Both the position numbers and the translations under genes were made by a program. 64,000 nt of DNA from Gammaproteobacteria bacterium (GTDB taxonomy: Bacteria > Pseudomonadota > Gammaproteobacteria > Pseudomonadales > Pseudohongiellaceae). Below are positions 45,286 to 55,052 of the stretch, one piece after another. The stretch lies in NCBI GenBank assembly GCA_018661465.1, contig JABJIC010000002.1:62001-126000 (forward strand). Reading direction: 5' to 3'. Every line of letters begins with the position of its first letter. The stretch's first letter is position 1. The notes under the pieces were generated by a model. It was given only the letters and a program-made list of their open reading frames with translations. It was not told where the DNA came from and did not search any database.

Positions 45286-45852
45286 TTAGGCGCGCGACAT
45301 AAATTTACCGGTTACCGTATTTACCTTCACTGTCTCACCAGTTGAAAGATACTCCGGTACCTGAATCTCCAGACCAGTTGAAAGTTTAGCCGTCTTGCTA
45401 CGGTTCGTGGCTGAGGAGCCGGTCACGGCTGGCGGGGTATCCTCTACTACAAGATTTACAGATTGGGGTAATTCGATACCGAGTATGTTGCCGTCCATTA
45501 ACAGGGCGACGATGTCTTCCTGCTGCTCTACCAGATATTCAATTTGTCCGTCGAGCTGATCAGAATCCATTCCATATTGGCTGAAGTCTTCCATGTCCAT
45601 GAAATAGAAAGTGTCGTCTTCGCGGTAAGAAAATTGAACTCCAACCCGGCTACAGTCTGCTTCCTTTAATATGTCGTCGCCCTTATAGCTCATATCCAAT
45701 TTCTGATGGGTTTGCAGGTTATTAAAGCGGATTTTATAGAGAGTGGCTGCACCTCTTGAGGAGGGGCTTTTAGCTTCCAATTGTTTGACGATATGGGGAA
45801 CCCCGTCTATCTCTACAATCATCCCTCTTTTTAACTCATTGGCTTTTGGCAC
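45286..45852 (-). CDS. efpL: Elongation factor P-like protein EfpL (YeiP)
   Basis: The 188-residue three-domain protein matches EfpL/YeiP more than EF-P: MPKANELKRGMIVEIDG, KSPSSRGAATLYKIRF with tip residue Arg33 instead of the modified Lys, and the end LEIQVPEYLSTGETVKVNT. Like EF-P it helps ribosomes stalled at proline-rich or other difficult motifs, but as an unmodified Arg-type paralogue. A canonical EF-P should be encoded elsewhere. Confidence 0.9.
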   Translation of the reverse strand: MPKANELKRGMIVEIDGVPHIVKQLEAKSPSSRGAATLYKIRFNNLQTHQKLDMSYKGDDILKEADCSRVGVQFSYREDDTFYFMDMEDFSQYGMDSDQLDGQIEYLVEQQEDIVALLMDGNILGIELPQSVNLVVEDTPPAVTGSSATNRSKTAKLSTGLEIQVPEYLSTGETVKVNTVTGKFMSRA

Positions 45853-45965
45853 GTTCTGCTCTCCATGTTTAGACAGGCAATAGTTCCGAGGCAGGCAATT
45901 TACCCAATGGCTTGCTCGCTGTAAACAGCAAGGGCTGGATTAGCCTCAAAACAGGGAAATAGACT

Positions 45966-45994
45966 TTGAGTTAAGCCCAATTTTCCACCATACT
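45966..45994 (+). promoter_or_regulatory. Promoter of the DAHP synthase gene
   Basis: TTGAGT (45966-45971) and CATACT (45989-45994) are 17 bases apart and lie 33 bases before the ATG. Confidence 0.55.
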
Positions 45995-46027
45995 CCCAGC
46001 TCCAAAAAATTCACTCAGGACCAGGTA

Positions 46028-47104
46028 ATGCCAGATCGCATCAAGGAAATCGACAATCTTCACATAGTTGGCTATGAAGAGTTGCCCTCGCCTGGAGCCC
46101 TTAAAGACGAGTTAGTGCTTCAGGGCAAGGCTCTGGAGACTGTTCAATCGGGCTCCCAAGCAGTGAAGGATGTCTTGGACCGTAAAGACGATAGATTGAT
46201 TGTGGTGGTGGGTCCCTGTTCGATTCATAGTCCGGAGGAAGCGCTGGATTACGCGCGAAAACTGAAACCCCTCGCAGACGAGTTGTCCAATGAGTTACTC
46301 ATTCTTATGCGAGTGTATTTTGAAAAGCCGAGGACTACAGTTGGCTGGGAAGGTCTGATTTACGATCCTTACCTTGACGGAACTCACCAAATTGATCGGG
46401 GTCTGCATATTGGTCGGCAGCTCATGCTGGACATCGCGGAAATCGGATTACCGATTGCCATCGAAGCGCTTGACTTGATATCTCCACAATATCTTCAGGA
46501 TTTGGTTGCATGGACGGCTATCGGTGCGCGAACAACTGAATCACCTACCCACAGAAAATTGGCCAGTGGTATCTCTTCATCTGTCGGATTTAAAAACAAT
46601 GTTGATGGCGGTTTAATGGTTGCTGTCAATGCAATCCGTTCAGCTGGCGCGAATAATAGCTTTATTAGTGTGACGGAAGAGGGCAAGGTTGCCTTGTTTC
46701 GCACCGAAGGAAATCCTCATTGCCATGTGATTCTAAGAGGGGGCAAGTCTCCCAATTATGACGCTAAAAGTGTGGCCGAGTGCGAAGCTGAATTGCTGAA
46801 ATCAGGTCATGAGGAAAATGTCATGATTGATTGCAGTCATGGCAATTCCAATAAAGATCATGAAAAGCAGATCGATGTGCTGGAGGATATTGCATCACAA
46901 ATAGGTGACGGCAATAAATCCATCATCGGCGTCATGCTTGAAAGTAACCTGGAAGCTGGCAATCAGCCAATTCCTGATGATCTTGCTGATCTCAAATATG
47001 GAGTCTCCATAACCGATGCCTGCATAAATTGGGGTGCTACTGAAAATGCCTTGAGGGAGTTCGCTGCAGCGATTGGCCCCGCTCTCAAAGACAGATCGGC
47101 TTGA
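46028..47104 (+). CDS. aroG: 3-deoxy-7-phosphoheptulonate synthase, class I
   Basis: The 358-residue protein matches AroF/G/H: VVVGPCSIHSPEEALDYA near residues 58-75, MRVYFEKPRTTVGWEG, YDPYLDGTHQI, IGARTTESPTHRKLASG, then HCHVILRGG and MIDCSHGNSNKDH. It condenses PEP with erythrose 4-phosphate, the first committed step to aromatic amino acids. Which amino acid gives feedback control cannot be told here, so the G name is provisional. CAGGA precedes the ATG, and a good promoter lies upstream. Confidence 0.93.
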   Translation: MPDRIKEIDNLHIVGYEELPSPGALKDELVLQGKALETVQSGSQAVKDVLDRKDDRLIVVVGPCSIHSPEEALDYARKLKPLADELSNELLILMRVYFEKPRTTVGWEGLIYDPYLDGTHQIDRGLHIGRQLMLDIAEIGLPIAIEALDLISPQYLQDLVAWTAIGARTTESPTHRKLASGISSSVGFKNNVDGGLMVAVNAIRSAGANNSFISVTEEGKVALFRTEGNPHCHVILRGGKSPNYDAKSVAECEAELLKSGHEENVMIDCSHGNSNKDHEKQIDVLEDIASQIGDGNKSIIGVMLESNLEAGNQPIPDDLADLKYGVSITDACINWGATENALREFAAAIGPALKDRSA

Positions 47105-47199
47105 TATAGATCAACCGCCACCGTTAGTTTCTTCTCTATGCTAAGTCCCTATCGTAGTTACCGTTCCGGGTAGATGCGCTTAGCGCAGGAGAAGAGGCT

Positions 47200-47640
47200 T
47201 TGGCTCTGTTTAACAGGCTACTACTGGCCCTTGACTTAAGTTCCCATTCCGAAGATCTTGTTGAGAGAGTGGCTGAAGTCTGTCGAGAGGACGTTGATAA
47301 CCTTCATGTAATTCACGTGATTAAGCAGGGCATGCATGACGGTGCACTGGTTAACGCTGAATCCTGCGATGACTCCCACGCACAAAGACAGAAAGACCAT
47401 ACCCATATCCAGGTTCGCGAGATGTTGCTTCGCCATGGGCTGCGGGTTTCTTCGGACAAAATTTATTTGCTGCGCGGTGAGCCAGCCTATGAAATCAAGA
47501 AGCTGGCGAGAGAAATAGGGGCGGACTTGGTAATTGTTGGCAGCCACAACAAGGACGATGACTTATTCCACTTGCCTGGAGCAACTACCAACTGTGTGAT
47601 TCAGGGGATGCCATCTGACGTGATGGCAGTGAAAGTGTAA
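47200..47640 (+). CDS. Universal stress protein (UspA family)
   Basis: The 146-residue protein has a Usp fold: NRLLLALDLSSHSEDLVERV at the start, LVIVGSHNKDDDLFHLPGATTNCVIQ with a G-x2-G-x9-like nucleotide segment near the end, and VMAVKV as the final strand. The start is TTG, with AGGAG 8 bases upstream. It follows aroG but has its own 96-base leader with the palindrome TGCGCTTAGCGCA. A stress-related adenine-nucleotide-binding role is likely. Confidence 0.85.
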   Translation: MALFNRLLLALDLSSHSEDLVERVAEVCREDVDNLHVIHVIKQGMHDGALVNAESCDDSHAQRQKDHTHIQVREMLLRHGLRVSSDKIYLLRGEPAYEIKKLAREIGADLVIVGSHNKDDDLFHLPGATTNCVIQGMPSDVMAVKV

Positions 47641-47802
47641 GTTTAAATTCTCGCGTCAACTCAAATTTCAGTTCAAGTCTCAACTCAAATATCAACTAGC
47701 ACCTCCACTAGCACCTCCACTACCAATTCCGCCACCGCTTCAGCTAGCTTTTCTGGCTGGAGCCGTCTTTGGCCGCGTCAGGGATTGATAGCCTATTCAG
47801 AG

Positions 47803-48999
47803 CTATGCTTTTAGAACCGTGGCCAGGCTGTCTGCGAGATAAGCAATGTTTCCATCATTAACACCAGCAACATTGATGCGGCTGGAGTTCACCAGATAGA
47901 TGCTGTAGTCGTTTACTAATGATTGAACCTGATCCACATTAACTCCAAGGAAAGAGAACATTCCTTTCTCTCTCTCGATAAAGCTAAAGTCAGAATCAAT
48001 TCCGGCTGACTGAATCTGGGTAACAAGCTGTGCCCGTAGTCCGTTAATGCGGTTACGCATTTCCGTGAGTTCGGCATCCCATTCCTTGCGCAAATCTGCA
48101 TCATTCAGAATCAATTGAACAATCGCCGCGCCGTGATCGGGTGGCATGGAGTACATTGCACGAGCGGCTGCGGCAACCACAGTAGTCGCCACCTTGGCCG
48201 ACTCATCGCTGTCGCAGATAAGAGTCATTGCGCCCACTCGTTCACGATAGAGGCCAAAGTTCTTGGAGCATGAGCTAACGACTACAAGTTCAGGCAGTGA
48301 TTCGGCAAGCAAGCGTACGCCGTAGACATCTTCCTCTAGACCGTCGCCCAATCCTTGATAGGCGAGGTCGATAAATACTGTAAAGCCGCGATCGAGAGCG
48401 ATGTCCCGAATTGCCTGCCACTGCTGCTGGTTTAGATCAGCACCGCAGGGGTTATGGCAGCAGCCGTGAAGCAGGACTAAATCGCCACTGCCTACCTTGG
48501 ATAGGCACCCCGCCATTTCATCAAAGCGAACACTGTGGCTGTCGTAGTCATAATAAGGATACTTTTCGATATTCAGGCCAGCCTCGCCTAAAAGGGGCAC
48601 ATGGTTTGCCCAGGTAGGATCGCTCACCCACACTGTTGCATCCGGGCTGGCCTTCTTCAAAAATTCGGCGGCTAAACGCAGCCCGCCACATCCGCCGGGA
48701 GACTGCACGGTAATGCGTCGGCCTGCCAGGCTATTTTTCAGTTCCGTACCCAATATCATTTCCGCAACGCTGTCGTTATAGTCAGCCGCGCCCGTGGGTC
48801 CAACATAGCTCTTGGTAAGTTGAGCTTGAAGAATCATGTCTTCAGCCTTCTTAACAGAAGTCATTACAGGCGTATTTCCCTTCTCGTCCTTATAGACACC
48901 GATACCGAGGTCGATTTTCTTCGGGTTGGTGTCGGCGCGATACGCGGCCATTAGTCCAAGAATAGGGTCTGCGGGGAGGGGTTTGAGTGATTGAAACAT
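47803..48999 (-). CDS. Aspartate/aromatic amino acid aminotransferase
   Basis: The 398-residue fold-type I PLP enzyme has DLGIGVYKDEKGNTPVM near residues 30-46, SYVGPTGAADYNDSVAEMI, LLHGCCHNPCGADLN and the PLP lysine block SSCSKNFGLYRERVGAM. It is of the AspC/TyrB subfamily and transfers amino groups between aspartate or aromatic amino acids and 2-oxoglutarate. Beside a DAHP synthase it may serve tyrosine and phenylalanine synthesis. It lies 10 bases after folD on the same strand. Confidence 0.92.
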   Translation of the reverse strand: MFQSLKPLPADPILGLMAAYRADTNPKKIDLGIGVYKDEKGNTPVMTSVKKAEDMILQAQLTKSYVGPTGAADYNDSVAEMILGTELKNSLAGRRITVQSPGGCGGLRLAAEFLKKASPDATVWVSDPTWANHVPLLGEAGLNIEKYPYYDYDSHSVRFDEMAGCLSKVGSGDLVLLHGCCHNPCGADLNQQQWQAIRDIALDRGFTVFIDLAYQGLGDGLEEDVYGVRLLAESLPELVVVSSCSKNFGLYRERVGAMTLICDSDESAKVATTVVAAAARAMYSMPPDHGAAIVQLILNDADLRKEWDAELTEMRNRINGLRAQLVTQIQSAGIDSDFSFIEREKGMFSFLGVNVDQVQSLVNDYSIYLVNSSRINVAGVNDGNIAYLADSLATVLKA

Positions 49000-49009
49000 G
49001 ATGTTTTCT

Positions 49010-49882
49010 CTATCTTCTCTGGTGGGCTTTCAGGGTGTTTTGTAAAAGTGAGGCACGAGTCATGGGACCGACGCCTCCGGTTACGTAAGTAATATAAGAA
49101 CATTTGTCTTTAACGTTTTCAAAATCCACATCGCCAACATTTCTGAATCCGGATTTTTTGCTGCTATCAGGAACGCGAGTCTGCCCCACGTCTATTACAA
49201 CAGCGCCTTCCTTCACCATGTCGGCGGTGACGAACTCCGTCTTGCCAATGGCGACAATAAGGATGTCAGCGCTGGCGCATAGTTCTTTCAGATTTTTAGT
49301 TCGGCTGTGAGCAATGGTCACCGTAGCATTACCTGGATTGGTATTCCGTGACATTAGAACTGCCATGGGTGTGCCTACGATGTTACTGCGTCCCAGTACC
49401 ACACAGTGTTTTCCTTCGGTTTCAATATTGTAGCGACGGAACAGCTCCATAATTCCGTTAGGTGTTGCCGAGATAAAAGTGGGCAGTCCCAGGCTAAGAT
49501 TACCGACATTCTCGGGGCAGAAGCCGTCGACATCCTTGCGCGGGTCGATTGCCAGAATCACCTTGTTGTCGTCAATATGCTTTGGAACCGGTAATTGAAC
49601 GATGAAGCCGTCGATATCGTCATCGGCATTCAGTTCGGCTATTTTGTCCAATAATTCCTGCTCAGTTGTGGTCTCTTCCATACGGATAGTAGTGGAATTA
49701 AAGCCTACCTGTTCGCAGTCTTTAATCTTGAACGCCACGTAATTCTGCGATGCGCCGTCGTTTCCAACCAATACGGCTGCCAAATGAGGTACACGTTCTC
49801 CCCGGGATTTGATTTCATCGACTTTCAGAGCGATTTCTTGGCGAATTTGCTCAGAACAAGACGAACCGTCAAGTAGTTGCAT
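49010..49882 (-). CDS. folD: Methylenetetrahydrofolate dehydrogenase / cyclohydrolase FolD
   Basis: The 290-residue bifunctional enzyme has [21 protein letters not shown] with the catalytic Lys near 55, [28 protein letters not shown], the cofactor-binding [16 protein letters not shown] and the end [16 protein letters not shown]. It interconverts 5,10-methylene- and 10-formyl-tetrahydrofolate. ATG 49882 begins the family-typical MQLLDG; the frame extends 11 codons upstream. Confidence 0.95.
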   Translation of the reverse strand: MQLLDGSSCSEQIRQEIALKVDEIKSRGERVPHLAAVLVGNDGASQNYVAFKIKDCEQVGFNSTTIRMEETTTEQELLDKIAELNADDDIDGFIVQLPVPKHIDDNKVILAIDPRKDVDGFCPENVGNLSLGLPTFISATPNGIMELFRRYNIETEGKHCVVLGRSNIVGTPMAVLMSRNTNPGNATVTIAHSRTKNLKELCASADILIVAIGKTEFVTADMVKEGAVVIDVGQTRVPDSSKKSGFRNVGDVDFENVKDKCSYITYVTGGVGPMTRASLLQNTLKAHQRR

Positions 49883-50085
49883 AGTGGTATATCCAGTTTT
49901 ATATTCTTGCTGCAAACACAGATTTGTCTTTAGCAGCGCTTGTTAATAAGTACAGAGAATTATAGGTGTGCGTCAGATGAGAATGACGCTGGGGTGTCTC
50001 AACCGAAGCCGCTGTATAATAAACGAGCGGCGGCTTTGGCTCAAGAAATTTGGTGATTTTCGACGCTTATTTGTACCGATAGCCC

Positions 50086-50505
50086 TTACCAACTGCCGGA
50101 ATTTTCCATACTGGCCCAAGGCTCTTGCGGAGGAAGAGCATCGCCTTTCTGTAATAACTCAATGGAGACATTATCGGGAGAGCGTACAAATGCCATATAA
50201 CCATCGCGGGGAGGGCGGTTAATTAGCACGCCACCGTCCATGAGTTTCTGGCAGCTCGCATAGATATCATCCACCGCATAGGCGAGATGACCAAAATTTC
50301 TGCCCTCGTCGTAATCTTCCGGGTCCCAGTTATAAGTGAGTTCGACCTGCGCTTCTTCATCACCTTCTGCCGCCAGAAACACCAGAGTGAATCGTGCCTG
50401 TTCAAATTCACGGCGACTAATTTCAGTAAGCCCTAATTTACTGCAGTAGAAATCGAGAGAGTCCTCAAGATTCTTTACCCGTACCATTGTGTGTAGATAC
50501 TTCAT
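50086..50505 (-). CDS. gloA: Lactoylglutathione lyase (glyoxalase I)
   Basis: The 139-residue VOC-fold enzyme has YLHTMVRVKNLEDSLDFYCSKLGL near the start with ligand His5, Glu in AQVELTYNW, His in FGHLAYAVDDI and the C-terminal Glu in SIELLQ. It converts the methylglyoxal-glutathione adduct to S-lactoylglutathione. AAGGA precedes the ATG. It sits next to a glutathione-dependent formaldehyde dehydrogenase on the same strand. Confidence 0.92.
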   Translation of the reverse strand: MKYLHTMVRVKNLEDSLDFYCSKLGLTEISRREFEQARFTLVFLAAEGDEEAQVELTYNWDPEDYDEGRNFGHLAYAVDDIYASCQKLMDGGVLINRPPRDGYMAFVRSPDNVSIELLQKGDALPPQEPWASMENSGSW

Positions 50506-50572
50506 TGCTGATTCCTTTTTTTATTCCGTCTCTGAACTTTCTCTGACTTTCTCTCTCATCTTCTCTCTTACT

Positions 50573-51679
50573 TTAGAACAAAACCACCGAGCGAATGCTT
50601 GCGCCTTCGTGCATTAAATCAAATGCCTTATTGATGTCTTCCAATGGCATGGTGTGAGTAATAAGAGGGTCGATTTGAATCTTGCCATCCATATACCAAT
50701 CGACTATTCGTGGCACATCGGTTCGCCCTCTGGCTCCGCCAAAGGCCGTACCTTTCCATGAACGGCCGGTAACTAGCTGAAAGGGGCGGGTAGAGATTTC
50801 CTGCCCGGCACCGGCGACACCGATGATGTAAGACTCGCCCCAGCCCTTGTGGCTGCATTCCAGAGCCTGACGCATGGTATTCACGTTTCCAATACATTCA
50901 AAACTGTAGTCCACACCGCCATCGGTCATGTCTATTATTGCCTGAGTGACATCGTCCACGTCTTTCGGGTTTATGAAATCTGTCATGCCGAAGGACTTGC
51001 CCAGTTCCTCCCTGTTCTCATTGAGGTCGACTCCAATGATTCGATCGGCTCCAACCATCTGAGCACCTTGAATTACATTGAGGCCAATTCCGCCGAGCCC
51101 GAATACGGCAACCGTGCTACCAGGTTCTACCTTTGCATCAAAGGCTACTGCGCCTACTCCGGTGGTAACACCGCAGCCGATATAACAAACTTTATCAAAT
51201 GGGGCGTCAGAGCGAATCTTGGCAACGGCAATTTCCGGGAGCACCGTGTAATTGGAGAAAGTGGAACAGCCCATGTAGTGAAGAATGGGTTTGCCATCCA
51301 GCGAGAATCGGCTGGTGCCATCGGGCATAAGGCCCTGGCCCTGGGTCGATCTTATGGATTGGCAGAGATTGGTTTTTGGATGAAGACAGAAATTACACTG
51401 TCGGCATTCAGGGGTGTAGAGCGGAATGACGGTGTCACCCACTTGGAGAGAGCTAACCCCGGGACCAACTTCTACAACAACACCAGCGCCTTCATGACCC
51501 AAGATAGCCGGGAATGCACCTTCAGGGTCGTCACCGGAGAGAGTAAAAGCATCCGTGTGGCAGATTCCTGTTGCCTTTATCTCTATCAAGACTTCGCCCT
51601 GTTTGGGGCCTTCCAGGTCTACCTCAACAATTTCCAGAGGTTTTCCAGCTTCAAAGGCTACGGCTGCGCGTGATTTCAT
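50573..51679 (-). CDS. frmA: S-(hydroxymethyl)glutathione dehydrogenase, class III ADH
   Basis: The 368-residue zinc alcohol dehydrogenase matches class [17 protein letters not shown] and [12 protein letters not shown] for the catalytic zinc, CRQCNFC...NLC for the structural zinc, [13 protein letters not shown], and [16 protein letters not shown] for NAD binding. It oxidises the formaldehyde-glutathione adduct, and also reduces nitrosoglutathione. It lies upstream of gloA with a 67-base gap, consistent with shared thiol detoxification. Confidence 0.94.
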   Translation of the reverse strand: MKSRAAVAFEAGKPLEIVEVDLEGPKQGEVLIEIKATGICHTDAFTLSGDDPEGAFPAILGHEGAGVVVEVGPGVSSLQVGDTVIPLYTPECRQCNFCLHPKTNLCQSIRSTQGQGLMPDGTSRFSLDGKPILHYMGCSTFSNYTVLPEIAVAKIRSDAPFDKVCYIGCGVTTGVGAVAFDAKVEPGSTVAVFGLGGIGLNVIQGAQMVGADRIIGVDLNENREELGKSFGMTDFINPKDVDDVTQAIIDMTDGGVDYSFECIGNVNTMRQALECSHKGWGESYIIGVAGAGQEISTRPFQLVTGRSWKGTAFGGARGRTDVPRIVDWYMDGKIQIDPLITHTMPLEDINKAFDLMHEGASIRSVVLF

Positions 51680-51902
51680 TATTCTCTCCCGATTCTTTTA
51701 CTTTTTATTCTGCTGGCCCCTGCCTGCTCACACCTCTGCCAGGGCTTCCAACTCAAAGCCAAGCTGTAAGTAGGCAGGGGTCATTCTAAAAGAGCATGAC
51801 AGGATTCGCTACTACCTTGTATAGGCATGCATTAGGCGGGGCAAATTCAGTTGCAGGGGGAGGCCTAAACAAACCGAAAAAGTTAGTTCATATACTTTAT
51901 AA

Positions 51903-52073
51903 TGCGCTTCGTTTGCAGCGTCCTGCTCGGATATCAACGGCATTACGAACACAGAATTATCGTTAACGGAAATCGAACAATTGTATTCAGATAGCATTGC
52001 AGATATGTCCCGTGCAGACGGTGCTTTTATTAGCGTTGAAAGCGTAGCTGCTCTGCAGGAAGCCGTGGCTTAA
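51903..52073 (+). other. Open frame of uncertain status before the TauE gene
   Basis: The frame from 51903 to a TAA at 52071 reads in part TNTELSLTEIEQLYSDS and MSRADGAFISVESVAALQ, which looks protein-like, and its stop abuts the ATG at 52074. There is no early ATG; only TTG 51981 and ATG 52005 start it. It may be a small coupled gene or the tail of a lost gene. Confidence 0.25.
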
Positions 52074-52787
52074 ATGGAAATTGAAATCGCCCTTGCCATC
52101 TTGGTCATCCTCGTGGGTTCGTTCGTTCAAAGTTCTATAGGCTTTGGTCTTGCGATTATTTCTGCGCCGATCCTATTTTTTATTGATCCCCTTTATGTGC
52201 CGGCACCGATAACTGTGTCTGCGCTGACTCTGTCGATCGCAAATTCATATCGTCATTGGGGATCGATATCTTTTGCAGAATTAAAATATGCCATTGTGGG
52301 CAGAATACCAGGCACTGTTGCCGGTGGTTTGTTGCTCGTGGTTATTGACCAAAAGGTGTTGGCGTTGTGGTTAGGAATTACAGTCTTGGTAGCCGTCAGC
52401 CTAAGTATGAGCCGGATCGTGTTCAGGCCTACCAAGAAAGCGTTGTTTACTGCGGGTTTTCTCTCAGGTTTCATGGGAACCAGTTCTTCCATTGGGGGTC
52501 CACCGATGGCGTTGGTTATGCAGCATGAGGAAAATGATTATATCCGCGCAAACCTTGCCGCGTTCTTCGTCGTAAGCTGTTTGATGTCTCTGGTGATGTT
52601 ATTCAGCATCGATAGATTTGGTGTTGAAGAGATAATCATTTCTCTGCCCTTGATGCCGGCGACGATAGCTGGTTACTGGATTGCCATGCGTACAGCTCGT
52701 TTGATATCACATGATAATCTTCGTCGATTTTCACTGGGACTGTGCGTGTTTGCTGGCTCAGGGGCGATAGCGTCATACTGGATTTGA
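52074..52787 (+). CDS. TauE/SafE family sulfite/organosulfonate exporter
   Basis: The 237-residue membrane protein has about seven or eight hydrophobic segments and the family repeat LVGSFVQSSIGFGLAIISAPIL near residues 13-34, with GFLSGFMGTSSSIGGPPMAL near 130-149. It is a putative anion permease for sulfite, sulfonates or similar ions. The ATG directly follows the TAA of an upstream open frame. The substrate is unknown. Confidence 0.87.
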   Translation: MEIEIALAILVILVGSFVQSSIGFGLAIISAPILFFIDPLYVPAPITVSALTLSIANSYRHWGSISFAELKYAIVGRIPGTVAGGLLLVVIDQKVLALWLGITVLVAVSLSMSRIVFRPTKKALFTAGFLSGFMGTSSSIGGPPMALVMQHEENDYIRANLAAFFVVSCLMSLVMLFSIDRFGVEEIIISLPLMPATIAGYWIAMRTARLISHDNLRRFSLGLCVFAGSGAIASYWI

Positions 52788-52903
52788 AGCAACTTTTTGC
52801 CCTCTGTCCTATTTCTTAGCCTTGGAGTACACTGCCCCTAGGCAAGCTTTCAACAATGTTTGCACTTACGTTTGTACTAATTTCAGTACGACAGGAGAAA
52901 ACA

Positions 52904-53284
52904 ATGAAGATGAATCTAATAAAAAAAGTAGTGGCAATTGCTCTAATCGCTGGGTTTTCCCAGTTTTCGCTAGCTGATAACGCGTCAGCTAATAAACTGA
53001 TTGCCGGTGTTTTGGTGGATCTAAATCATTTCCCATCTGATGCAGATAGAGGGGCTCTTATGGCTGTGGCCAATGATGAGAGCAATGGTCAGGGGTTTAG
53101 AATGATAGCGGAAGCGGTTGGTAATATTCAGCATTCAGCGAATGCAGAGGGCAAGGCTGCAATGAATCGAATCATTGCGTCAGACAGAGCCTCTGCTGAA
53201 GCCAAAGCGCTTGCTGAAATTGTGTTGGGAATTAGCCACATGCCAAGTGCAGAAGCGAAAGCAGCACTGGAAGCCATGCTATAA
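52904..53284 (+). CDS. Small exported helical protein, unknown
   Basis: The 126-residue protein has a signal peptide ending near FSLADNA, with CAGGAG before ATG 52904. The mature part is Ala-rich and helical with repeated IAxAVxxIxHSxxA-like heptads: LIAGVLVDLNHFPSDADRGAL, MIAEAVGNIQHSANAEGKAAM and LAEIVLGISHMPSAEAKAAL. These three approximate repeats, each with HFP/HSA/HMP, suggest internal duplication. I do not recognise the family. It is monocistronic with a strong terminator. Confidence 0.65.
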   Translation: MKMNLIKKVVAIALIAGFSQFSLADNASANKLIAGVLVDLNHFPSDADRGALMAVANDESNGQGFRMIAEAVGNIQHSANAEGKAAMNRIIASDRASAEAKALAEIVLGISHMPSAEAKAALEAML

Positions 53285-53304
53285 GTAGGGTTATTGAGTT
53301 TATG

Positions 53305-53345
53305 AAAAGGCCTCAATCCATTTATGGGTTGGGGTCTTTTTCTTT
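53305..53345 (+). terminator. Terminator after the small exported protein
   Basis: A 16-bp stem with loop TTTA (arms 53305-53320 and 53325-53340, several G-U pairs), followed by TTCTTT. Confidence 0.75.
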
Positions 53346-53536
53346 GGGCTTCTGATATGATTGAAAACCCAATTAGCTCGCTAATATTGATTTAGATTGA
53401 TGTCAATATTGCAGTTAAGACTATAGTTAAGGCCGTAATTGAAGGTATAGATAAAACGCTGTTAGAGCAGTAATTAAGAGAGCGCCCAAGTGTAGTTCAG
53501 ATTGTAGTTCAGATATTAGTTACTAGATGAGAGTGA

Positions 53537-54307
53537 ATGATGGCTAAGTGGCCAGAAGAGATAAGCTTGGATTCATTTCAGGAAGCCTGGAACTTTGAGG
53601 GTGACGCTTTCTGGAATAGTGTTTTTGAAATGCATAAAGACAAGATGCAAATCAAAAATCCTAAAATCGCCATAGGTAATCTCAAAAAAATATTTACTGC
53701 CACATTTGATCTTTCCCATGAAAAGGGTTTTCAGGGAATGAGTCTTCGAGATCTTAGTCGAGAGACTGGTATCAGCATGGGTGGACTCTACGCTTATATC
53801 GGTAGCAAGAATGATTTAGCATCTGTAATTGCCGGCGTACTGAGTAAGACTATCGATCAGGTTATTGGTGGGCTTGCTTCGAATGACCTTCCAGCTATCG
53901 ATAGACTGCGTGCGATTGTGTATGGCGAAATCTACTCCATCGAAATTCTTAACCCGTGGTATAACTTTTGTTATATGGAATTAAAAGAATTACCGAAGGC
54001 TGAGCAGCAGAACTCTCTCGATTTGGAATTGCGGTTTGACAATATGTTGATCGAAACATTCCGGCAGGGTGTTCAGAGCGGTGATTTTGTTTGTGAAAAT
54101 CCTGAGTTGTTGGCTTCTCAGGCAACGGCTCAACTACAGCAGTGGCATCTAAAGAAATGGAAGTTCAAACTTCGCGAGGTCGGCCCGCAGGAATATGCTG
54201 CTTATATTTTTAATAGTTTGCTGTTGTGTTTAGCTGCAACTGATACCGAGAATAAAAATAAGGCTGGAGCTATTACAGATACAAAATCGAAGATGGCTTT
54301 TCTTTAG
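53537..54307 (+). CDS. TetR-family regulator
   Basis: The 256-residue protein has a TetR helix-turn-helix near residues 47-90: IFTATFDLSHEKGFQGMSLRDL then SRETGISMGGLYAYIGSKNDL. About 45 residues precede it, unusual for the family, whose DNA-binding domain usually starts within 15 residues. The rest is a helical ligand domain. Its regulon is unknown. The stop lies one base from the end of the convergent acyltransferase gene. Confidence 0.82.
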   Translation: MMAKWPEEISLDSFQEAWNFEGDAFWNSVFEMHKDKMQIKNPKIAIGNLKKIFTATFDLSHEKGFQGMSLRDLSRETGISMGGLYAYIGSKNDLASVIAGVLSKTIDQVIGGLASNDLPAIDRLRAIVYGEIYSIEILNPWYNFCYMELKELPKAEQQNSLDLELRFDNMLIETFRQGVQSGDFVCENPELLASQATAQLQQWHLKKWKFKLREVGPQEYAAYIFNSLLLCLAATDTENKNKAGAITDTKSKMAFL

Positions 54308-54308
54308 C

Positions 54309-54884
54309 TTAGCTATTCTCAGCTCGTAAACCTTTCTTGTTTGCATAGAAAGCTAATATCTCTTCCATGTCTTGTTCAAGATTCCCGCTAGGATAATAAT
54401 AGTCGGCAATGCCTGCTTCTTTTTTTCCTGCGTCAACATAGCCCATGAGGATAGGAACCTTAGCGTTCTGGGCGATATGGTAGAAGCCGGTTTTCCACTT
54501 GGCCACTTTTTTTCGAGTTCCTTCAGGCGGCACCAGAACTACCAAGTCTTCGTTTTCATTATATTGTCTTACGGTATCAGTAACGACATTGTGAGACTTG
54601 TTTCTATCAATGGGAATTCCGCCTAACCATTTCATAAACCAGCCGAGAGGAAAAGGGAACAAGGTATGTTTTCCCATCCAGAATACTTTTAGCCTGAGCT
54701 TAAGAACAACCAATAACATCAATGGGAAATCCCAATTACTTGTGTGGGGCGCTCCAATCAGAACAAAGCGAGGGTGATCTAATTCTTTACCAACAGCTTT
54801 CCAGCCGATAATTTTCAACAAAGCTATGGCTATCAGTCGAAGTAGGGGAGTGATCAAGGGGGTAGAAAAAACAGTAGTTCGCAT
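54309..54884 (-). CDS. 1-acyl-glycerol-3-phosphate acyltransferase-like protein
   Basis: The 191-residue membrane-associated acyltransferase has the catalytic HTSNWD (H-x4-D) at about 47-52, FWMGKHTLFPFPLGWFMKWLGGIPIDR and VPPEGTRKKVAKWK for acceptor binding. It should acylate a lysophospholipid or similar acceptor. It is shorter than PlsC, matching the small group of related acyltransferases. The end abuts the convergent TetR gene. Confidence 0.83.
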   Translation of the reverse strand: MRTTVFSTPLITPLLRLIAIALLKIIGWKAVGKELDHPRFVLIGAPHTSNWDFPLMLLVVLKLRLKVFWMGKHTLFPFPLGWFMKWLGGIPIDRNKSHNVVTDTVRQYNENEDLVVLVPPEGTRKKVAKWKTGFYHIAQNAKVPILMGYVDAGKKEAGIADYYYPSGNLEQDMEEILAFYANKKGLRAENS

Positions 54885-54979
54885 TGTTTAAGGTTCTGGA
54901 TAAGACCGGCGCAGTATAGCAGTGACTTGCCGACTTTGAAAAATTCTTCTCGATTCTACCCTCCCATAAAAGGTGCCGC

Positions 54980-55029
54980 AAAAAAATAGGGAGCTGTCTG
55001 TTCTTGGGGTAAGAGTTAAGACAGCTCCC
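54980..55029 (-). terminator. Terminator of the downstream minus-strand gene
   Basis: On the minus strand the 11-bp stem GGGAGCTGTCT/AGACAGCTCCC (with an inner TCTT/AAGA) is followed by TATTTTTTT. It ends the RGN-rich protein gene at 55053. Confidence 0.75.
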
Positions 55030-55052
55030 CTACTCAAGTGAGAATTTATTGA

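Noticed and set aside
49968..50222. Plus-strand ORF over the end of gloA
   Set aside because: It has poor coding character and overlaps gloA antisense. A TATAAT at 50015 has no matching -35.
50849..51673. Long plus-strand ORF opposite frmA
   Set aside because: It is an antisense shadow of a clear class III alcohol dehydrogenase and its translation has no domain-like pattern.
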